From assembly GCF_018070575.1 (NCBI RefSeq), contig NZ_JAGPXN010000017.1, forward strand, positions 79,509-143,508: a stretch of 64,000 nt of DNA. The letters are read 5' to 3'. The translations under genes were made by a program, and so were the position numbers. The notes below the pieces were generated by a model. It was given only the letters and a program-made list of their open reading frames with translations, ran no database searches and was not told the origin of the DNA. Below, one piece after another: positions 58,430 to 64,000 of the stretch. Within the stretch, counting starts at the first letter, position 1. Every line of letters begins with the position of its first letter. The DNA comes from Micromonospora sp. C31. GTDB lineage: Bacteria > Actinomycetota > Actinomycetes > Mycobacteriales > Micromonosporaceae.

Positions 58430-60114
58430 CCGGACCGACCCTCTCCGCCCCGCCCGCCCGGCCGGTCTCGGCCCGGCACTTCGTCCGGCTCAAGCTGCGG
58501 GTGATGGGCAACAACTTCCGGGGCCAGGGCTGGCGGGTCGCCCTCTTCGTGGGCGGCGCGGTGGCCGGGCTCTGGTTCGCCGGCACCGGCTTCTTCCTCT
58601 TCGCGGCGCCCGGCCTGGCCGACGAGGGCCGCTACGCGCTCATGGTCGCCGCCTTCGGCGGTGGCCTGACGGTGCTCGGCTGGCTGCTGCTGCCGCTGGT
58701 CTTCTTCGGGGTGGACGAGACGCTGGACCCGGCGAGGTTCGCGCTGCTGCCGCTGTCCCGCCGTACGCTCGTCACCGGGCTGTTCGCCGCCGCCCTCGTC
58801 AGCGTCCCCACGATCACGGTGCTGCTGGCCCTGTGCGGGTTGGTGGTCACCGCCGGCTCGTTGGGCGGCTGGTCGGCTGCCGCGGTCGCCTTCGTCGGGG
58901 TGGTCGGCGGGCTGCTGCTCTGCGTCGCGGCGGCCCGGGCGGTGACCAGCGCCTTCGCCACCGCGCTGCGGTCCCGCCGGGTCCGTGACCTGGCCGCCGT
59001 GCTGCTCGCCGTACTCGCCGCGCTGCTCGGGCCGTTGCAGCTCCTGGGCATCGCCGCTCTTTCCGATGCCGACTGGGACCGCCTCCAGGGGGTGGCCGAG
59101 GTGGTCGGCTGGACCCCGTTCGGCGCCGCCTGGACGGCCGGCATCGACGTGGCCGAGGGCCGCGTCTGGGCCGCGCCGGTGAAGCTGCTGATCACGGCGG
59201 CGACGATCGTCGCGTTGCTGGCCTGGTGGTCCCGCTCGCTCGAGTCCGCGATGGTGGGTGCGGCCAGCGCCGGGCCGGCCCGCGTCCAGCGCGGCACGAC
59301 CGGCGGAGCCGTCACCCAGCTCTTCCCGAGGGTCCTCGGCTGGGCCCGGCGGGACCGGTTCGGCGCCCTCGTCGCCAGGGAGGCCCGCTACTGGTGGCGG
59401 GACGCCCGACGCCGGGCGAACCTGATCACCGTCGCGGTCGTCGGTCTCTTCGTGCCGGTCATGGTCAACCTGGGCGGCTCGGGCTTCACCATCGACAGTG
59501 CGGAGGGGTTCACGGCAAGTCCCGCATCGTCCCCCGGGCTGTCCAGCCTGTCGATGCTCTTCGTCGGGCTGCTCGCGGCCGTCACCCTGGCCAACCAGTT
59601 CGGCTTCGACGGCAGCGCGTACGCGGCGAACGTCGTCGCGGGCGTCTCCGGCCAGCAGGAGCTGCGCGCCAGGATGGCCGCGTTCTCGCTCTACGTCCTG
59701 CCGATGCTGGTGGTGATCTCCGCCGTCGTCGCGGTGGTCATCGGTGAGCCCGGCTGGATCGGGCTGATGGCGGGCACTCTGCTCGCCACGTACGGCGCGG
59801 GGCTGGCGGTGAACTGCTTCGTCTCGGTGCTGGGGGCGTATTCGCTGCCGGAGACGAGCAACCCGTTCGCGTTGAACAGCGGCGCCGGGATCGCGAAGAG
59901 CTTCCTCACCCTGCTGGCGATGCTCGCCACGGCGGTGGCAGCGGTGCCGATGGTGGTGGCCACCGCGCTGCTCGGCGACGTCTGGCTCTGGCTGGCCCTG
60001 CCGGTCGGGGCGGCGTACGGCCTGGGGGCGGCGCTGCTCGGCGCGTACCTGGCCGGCGACGTGCTGGACCGCCGGATGCCGGAGTTGCTGTCCACGGTCA
60101 CCCCGCGCCGCTGA
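58414..60114 (+). CDS. ABC-2-type transporter permease
   Basis: 566 residues with 12 or so membrane helices (LFVGGAVAGLWFAGTGFFLF, LLAVLAALLGPLQLLGIAAL, LFVPVMVNLGG...). The predicted cytoplasmic RFGALVAREARYWWRDARRRANLI loop is like that of large ABC-2 permeases in actinobacteria. Translationally coupled to the ATPase (GTG at 58414). Substrate unknown. Confidence 0.88.
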   Translation: MAVAVTGPTLSAPPARPVSARHFVRLKLRVMGNNFRGQGWRVALFVGGAVAGLWFAGTGFFLFAAPGLADEGRYALMVAAFGGGLTVLGWLLLPLVFFGVDETLDPARFALLPLSRRTLVTGLFAAALVSVPTITVLLALCGLVVTAGSLGGWSAAAVAFVGVVGGLLLCVAAARAVTSAFATALRSRRVRDLAAVLLAVLAALLGPLQLLGIAALSDADWDRLQGVAEVVGWTPFGAAWTAGIDVAEGRVWAAPVKLLITAATIVALLAWWSRSLESAMVGAASAGPARVQRGTTGGAVTQLFPRVLGWARRDRFGALVAREARYWWRDARRRANLITVAVVGLFVPVMVNLGGSGFTIDSAEGFTASPASSPGLSSLSMLFVGLLAAVTLANQFGFDGSAYAANVVAGVSGQQELRARMAAFSLYVLPMLVVISAVVAVVIGEPGWIGLMAGTLLATYGAGLAVNCFVSVLGAYSLPETSNPFALNSGAGIAKSFLTLLAMLATAVAAVPMVVATALLGDVWLWLALPVGAAYGLGAALLGAYLAGDVLDRRMPELLSTVTPRR

Positions 60115-60218
60115 CCTCGGTCGAGGAGGGTGGCGCTCGGCCCGGCCGCCTCCGCAGCCACGCCGATCAGTGGTCTCTCTGCTGGAACGGTCGGGGGTAC
60201 GGGTGCGTCATAAGGGGC

Positions 60219-61079
60219 ATGACGACTCTTTCTGTTATTCGCTGGGCGGCGCTCCTACCGCTGGCCCTGCTGGCGACCGCGTGCGCTCAGCAGGACGACG
60301 GGGTCGGCGATGCCGGCCCGGCCACGCCCACGTACCCCAGTGACGCCGTGGTGCTGCGCATCGAGCAGACCGGCGGTTTCGTGACCCCGGCCGCAGCGGT
60401 CACCCGCCTGCCCATCGTCACCGTCTACGGCGACGGGAGGATGATCACCCAGGGGCCGACGGTCCTGGTCTATCCGGGCCCCGCGCTGCCCAACGTCCAG
60501 GTGACCGACCTCGACGCCGGTCAGGTGGAGCAGCTCGCCGAGCGGGCCCGCGCCGCCGGCGTGGGCAGCGCCGGCGACCTGGGCAGCCCGCAGGTCACGG
60601 ACGTCCCCGCGACCCGGTTCACCCTGCGCGGCGCGGTGGGTGTCGAGGAGACCACGGTCGAGGCTCTCAACGTGCCCGGCTCCGACACCGGGCTGACCGC
60701 GGAGCAGCAGGCGGCCCGGAAGAAGCTACGGGACTTCGCGGCGTCGGTGCCGGACCTGGCGCTGGAGTCGGGGGCGAAGACGCAGCCCTACCGGCCGACC
60801 GCCGTGGCGGCCGTCGCCGAGCCCTGGGTCGCCAACGACGGGGCCGGCAAGCAGGACGAGGTGGCCTGGCCCGGTCCCGATTTGCCCGGTAAGCCCGTCG
60901 GCACGACCGGCCTGAGCTGCGTGACGGTCAACGGCGAACAGGTGCCGCGCCTCCTCGACGCCGCCGCCACGGCGAACGCGGCGACCCCTTGGACGTCGGG
61001 CGGGAAGCGGTGGACGGTCACCCTCCGCCCGCTGCTGCCCGACGAGACCGGCTGCGGCGACCTCACCTCCGCGCGCTGA
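60219..61079 (+). CDS. Putative lipoprotein of unknown function
   Basis: 286 residues. Signal peptide with LALLATAC (Cys about 22) as lipobox, then a beta-rich secreted domain (VVLRIEQTGGFVTPAAAVTRLPIVTVYGDGRMITQGPTVLVYPGPALPNVQV). Similar secreted proteins occur widely in Micromonosporaceae with no known role. Stands alone. Confidence 0.75.
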   Translation: MTTLSVIRWAALLPLALLATACAQQDDGVGDAGPATPTYPSDAVVLRIEQTGGFVTPAAAVTRLPIVTVYGDGRMITQGPTVLVYPGPALPNVQVTDLDAGQVEQLAERARAAGVGSAGDLGSPQVTDVPATRFTLRGAVGVEETTVEALNVPGSDTGLTAEQQAARKKLRDFAASVPDLALESGAKTQPYRPTAVAAVAEPWVANDGAGKQDEVAWPGPDLPGKPVGTTGLSCVTVNGEQVPRLLDAAATANAATPWTSGGKRWTVTLRPLLPDETGCGDLTSAR

Positions 61080-61177
61080 CAACTCCGCCAACCCGCACCC
61101 GGCGAGCCGGCGCGACGACCAGCGCGTCGGGGTCGTACCGACGCTTCGCCGGTTCGGCGCCCGGTGCGGGCGGCACA

Positions 61178-61708
61178 ATGTTTCACGTGAATCATCAGCC
61201 GGGTGCCGAGATCCACCACACCGACCCGTTCGCCGTCCCCGTCGACCGCCGAAGCCCCGTACGCCGGTTGCGGGGGCGGCTGGCCGCGCCCGTGACCCTG
61301 TGGACGGCGCCCGGCCCGGCGGGCCTGACCGTGTCGTCCACGCTGGTTGCCGAGGGGGAGCCGGATCGGCTTCTCGGCCTGATCGACGCGGAGTCGGACC
61401 TGTGGGCGGCGGCCGAGGAGGCCGGCCGGTTCGCGGTGGCCCCGCTCGGGCCGCCGCACCGACAGCTCGCCGACCGGTTCGCGGGCCTCTTCCCGTCCCC
61501 CGGCGGCCTGTTCGCCACTGACGCGTGGACCGACACCCCCTACGGTCCGGTGCCGGCCGACGCCGGCGGCTGGGCGGGGTGCCGGCTCGACACCGCCCGC
61601 GAGTTCGGCTGGGCGCTGCTGGTCGAGGCGACGATCGAGACCGTCGAGCTGACGGAGGAGACCGACCCGCTGCTGCACTACCGGGGGCGGTACCGCGAGC
61701 TCACCTGA
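61178..61708 (+). CDS. Hypothetical flavin-reductase-like protein
   Basis: 176 residues. VTLWTAPGPAGLTVSSTLVAEGEPDRLLGLIDAESDLW and GWALLVEATIETVELTEETDPLLHYRGRYREL resemble the split-barrel FMN-binding fold of flavin reductases, without a firm motif. The ATG lies inside the parS-like site, so the protein begins MFHVNHQ. A GTG at 61187 is also inside it. Confidence 0.65.
   Translation: MFHVNHQPGAEIHHTDPFAVPVDRRSPVRRLRGRLAAPVTLWTAPGPAGLTVSSTLVAEGEPDRLLGLIDAESDLWAAAEEAGRFAVAPLGPPHRQLADRFAGLFPSPGGLFATDAWTDTPYGPVPADAGGWAGCRLDTAREFGWALLVEATIETVELTEETDPLLHYRGRYRELT
61179..61194. promoter_or_regulatory. parS-like ParB-binding site
   Basis: TGTTTCACGTGAATCA matches the parS consensus TGTTNCACGTGAAACA at 15 of 16 positions, with one change (A to T at 61192). 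It overlaps the start codon of the gene at 61178. Confidence 0.75.
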
Positions 61709-61916
61709 CTTGGCGGAACACCGCGGGTCACCCTGTGGAGCTGCGGCGAACGGGCCGGCCGACGACCGGTCAACGGAGTGAGCTGGGTCACTCGGCGCAG
61801 CCACCGTGCCGTTCGGCGCAGCCGCCGACCGACGTCGATCTCGCCCTTCCCCGGCGGGGAGCGCGCTTTCTACCGTGCGCAAAACTCCCCACGCCTGTGA
61901 AGGTGGTGATCCACGA

Positions 61917-62288
61917 ATGTCCACGGACACACCCGCGTCCACGCCCCCCGCCTCGGCGGCGGACCGGTACCTGGCCGTACAGCGGTCGGACGAGTTCGCC
62001 GGGTTGCGACGCACGCTGCGCGGCTTCATCTTCCCGATGACCGTCGCGTTCTTCCTGTGGTACGCGCTCTACGTGATCCTGTCCGCGTACGCGCGGGACT
62101 TCATGGGCACGAAGCTCTTCGGCAGCAACATCAACATCGCCCTCGTCTTCGGCCTGCTCCAGTTCGTCTCCACCTTCCTCATCGCCTGGCTCTACTCCCG
62201 GTTCGCCGACCGGAAGATCGACCCGGTCGCCGACCGGATCCGCGCCGAGATCGGGGAGGTGGGCCATGAACACGGTCCTCGCGGCTGA
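61917..62288 (+). CDS. DUF485 protein
   Basis: 123 residues. RSDEFAGLRRTLRGFIFPMTVAFFLWYALYVILSAYARDFMGTKLFGSNINIALVFGLLQFVSTFLIAWLYSRFADRKIDPVADRIRAEI: two membrane helices with full DUF485 signature. It is the small partner of the cation/acetate symporter and overlaps it by 23 bases. Confidence 0.93.
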   Translation: MSTDTPASTPPASAADRYLAVQRSDEFAGLRRTLRGFIFPMTVAFFLWYALYVILSAYARDFMGTKLFGSNINIALVFGLLQFVSTFLIAWLYSRFADRKIDPVADRIRAEIGEVGHEHGPRG

Positions 62289-63939
62289 GGCGGGCAGCAC
62301 CACCGCCCGCAACCTCACCATCACGCTCTTCCTGGTCTTCGTGGCCGTGACCCTGGCGATCACCATCTGGGCCAGCCGACAGACCAAGACCGCCACCGAC
62401 TTCTACGCGGGCGGGCGGTCCTTCTCCGGCTTCCAGAACGGCATGGCCATCGGCGGCGACTACATGTCGGCCGCGTCGTTCCTCGGCATCGCGGGCATCA
62501 TCGCCCTCTACGGCTACGACGGCTTCCTCTACTCGATCGGCTTCCTGGTCGCCTGGCTGGTGGCGCTGCTGCTGGTCGCGGAGCTGCTGCGCAACTCCGG
62601 CCGGTACACGATGGCCGACGTGCTGGCCTTCCGGATGCGGCAGCGTCCGGTGCGGACCGCCGCGGCCGTCTCCACCATCACGGTGTCGATCTTCTACCTG
62701 CTCGCGCAGATGGTCGGCGCGGGCGCGCTGGTCGCGCTGCTGCTCGGCATCAAGCCGGGTACGACCTTCCTCGGCATGGACGCCGACACCGCCAAGGTGG
62801 CCACCATCATCATGGTCGGCGCCCTCATGATCGTCTACGTCACGGTGGGCGGCATGAAGGGCACCACGTACGTGCAGATCGTCAAGGCGTTCCTGCTCAT
62901 GGGCGGCGCGCTCGTGATGACCCTGCTGGTGCTGGCGAAGTACAAGTTCAACCTGTCGTCGCTGCTCGGCGACGCCGCCGCCGCATCGGGCAAGGGCAGC
63001 GCCTTCCTCGAACCCGGGCTGCGCTACGGCGTCGAGGTGGCCGGCAACGCGACACAGACCTTCTACAACAAGGTGGACCTGTTGTCGCTCGGTATCGCGC
63101 TGGTGCTCGGCACCGCCGGGCTGCCGCACATCCTGATCCGCTTCTACACCGTCCCGACGGCGAAGGCGGCCCGCAAGAGCGTGCTCTGGGCGATCGGCAT
63201 CATCGGCACCTTCTACCTGCTCACCCTGGCCCTCGGCTTCGGCGCGGCGGCCCTGGTCGGCAGCGAGGCGATCATCGCGCAGGACAAGGCGGGCAACACG
63301 GCCGCGCCGCAACTCGCCGAGGCGCTCGGCATCGACTTCCTCGGCGGCGACCTGGGCGGCGCCACCCTGCTCGCGATCATCGCGGCGGTCGCCTTCGCCA
63401 CGATCCTGGCGGTGGTGGCCGGCCTGACCCTGGCGTCGTCGTCCAGCCTGGCGCACGACTTCTACGCCAACGTGATCAAGGACGGGACGGCGTCCGAGCG
63501 GCAGGAGGTCCGCGTCGCCCGGGTCTCCGCCCTGGTGATCGGCGCGATCTCGATCGTACTGTCGATCTTCGCGCAGAACCTGAACGTGGCCTTCCTGGTG
63601 GCGCTGGCCTTCGCGGTGGCCGCCTCGGGCAACCTGCCGGCGATCCTCTACAGCCTGTTCTGGCGGCGGTTCAACACCTCGGGCGCGGTCTGGGCCATCT
63701 ACGGCGGCCTGCTCTCCGCCGTACTGCTGGTGTTCTTCTCGCCGGTGGTCTCCGGCGCGCCCACCTCGATGTTCCCCGAGCAGGACTGGCAGTGGTTCCC
63801 GCTGTCCAACCCGGGCATCCTCTCCATCCCGTTCGGCTTCCTGTGCGGCTGGATCGGCACCGTGATCTCCAAGGAACACGACGAGGAGAAGTACGCGGAA
63901 CTGGAGGTGCGCGCCGTCACCGGCGCCGGCGCCCACTGA
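62266..63939 (+). CDS. Cation/acetate symporter (ActP-like)
   Basis: 557 residues with about 13 membrane helices: DFYAGGRSFSGFQNGMAIGGDYMSAASFLGIAG, AFRMRQRPVRTAAAVSTITVSIFYLLAQMVGAGALVALL, FLLMGGALVMTLLVLAKY and LASSSSLAHDFYANVIKDG. Full-length sodium-coupled carboxylate transporter. Its start lies in the DUF485 gene (ATG at 62266), so the pair is coupled. The LytS/LytTR system is a possible regulator. Confidence 0.92.
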   Translation: MNTVLAAEAGSTTARNLTITLFLVFVAVTLAITIWASRQTKTATDFYAGGRSFSGFQNGMAIGGDYMSAASFLGIAGIIALYGYDGFLYSIGFLVAWLVALLLVAELLRNSGRYTMADVLAFRMRQRPVRTAAAVSTITVSIFYLLAQMVGAGALVALLLGIKPGTTFLGMDADTAKVATIIMVGALMIVYVTVGGMKGTTYVQIVKAFLLMGGALVMTLLVLAKYKFNLSSLLGDAAAASGKGSAFLEPGLRYGVEVAGNATQTFYNKVDLLSLGIALVLGTAGLPHILIRFYTVPTAKAARKSVLWAIGIIGTFYLLTLALGFGAAALVGSEAIIAQDKAGNTAAPQLAEALGIDFLGGDLGGATLLAIIAAVAFATILAVVAGLTLASSSSLAHDFYANVIKDGTASERQEVRVARVSALVIGAISIVLSIFAQNLNVAFLVALAFAVAASGNLPAILYSLFWRRFNTSGAVWAIYGGLLSAVLLVFFSPVVSGAPTSMFPEQDWQWFPLSNPGILSIPFGFLCGWIGTVISKEHDEEKYAELEVRAVTGAGAH

Positions 63940-63952
63940 CGCCCGGCAGGGT

Positions 63953-64000
63953 GCAAGGAAGGGTCCCTTGTTATCGCATGGCGATAACAAGGGACCCTTC
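63953..64000. terminator. GGAAGGGTCCCTTGTTATCGC inverted repeat, cut by window end
   Basis: Arms (AAGGGTCCCTTGTTATCGC and its complement, joined by ATG) form a near-perfect hairpin after the symporter. It belongs to the same intergenic repeat type as 57504-57556. Confidence 0.75.

Overview
The window is high-GC actinobacterial DNA, most like a Micromonospora or another Micromonosporaceae member. The pointers are heavy GTG start use, an AfsR-like regulator, XRE/DUF5753 plus DUF397 genes, a DUF5324-like protein, a SoxR-type regulator, and the GGAAGGG...CCCTTCC intergenic repeat at two places. The run DUF5324-like / cyclophilin / rhomboid (34.3-36.8 kb), three tRNA genes, a 15/16 parS match at 61.2 kb and a DnaA-box group at 55.2 kb suggest an origin-proximal chromosomal region. 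That is inference: no dnaA or dnaN is present.

Layout. 1-3.46 kb is decayed island DNA beside tRNA-Arg: a tyrosine-recombinase remnant, an orphan gene, a small secreted protein, a broken TnpB/DUF6262 transposon tail and a possible DNA methyltransferase remnant. tRNA-Arg(ACG) and tRNA-Ser(GCT) follow. 3.8-13.7 kb is mainly housekeeping: an Ala/Lys/Pro-rich protein, a CPBP protease, a flavohaemoglobin-like reductase, an XRE/peptide-deformylase fusion, an iron-regulated FhuF-like protein, a membrane protein, a methyltransferase and a YbhB/PEBP protein. 13.9-21.5 kb is the most unusual part: two related secreted proteins made of about 38-residue WIC...PC repeats, each inside a duplicated block that also covers the upstream DNA and the terminator. 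Between them lie an AfsR-like regulator with a TTA codon and tRNA-Ser(TGA). The second copy and a SanA/YdcF-like gene are enclosed by a 118-bp inverted repeat with three mismatches.

21.6-44.1 kb carries a quinone oxidoreductase, soxR with a palindromic operator facing a split transketolase, two polysaccharide or lipid-sugar enzymes, a two-component system with a nearby lipoprotein, a thiolase, a phosphotransferase, a rhomboid, a cyclophilin, CorA and an aminotransferase. It ends in a tightly overlapping trio: a cytidylyltransferase-like enzyme, a glycerol-1-phosphate-dehydrogenase-like enzyme and a CDP-alcohol phosphatidyltransferase, which looks like a route to a polar head group. 44.2-47.8 kb is a patch of accessory regulators: a lone HflX N-domain protein, a DUF397/XRE pair, a frameshifted XRE-TPR regulator and a PIN-domain remnant.

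47.8-64 kb holds a GT4 glycosyltransferase, an Fpg/Nei glycosylase, a polyprenyl-phosphate sugar transferase, a LytS/LytTR two-component system, two DUF485 + sodium:solute symporter pairs (the kinase may govern these), an ABC exporter, a lipoprotein and a gene whose start codon lies in the parS-like site. I see no rRNA, CRISPR array, intact transposase or complete prophage.
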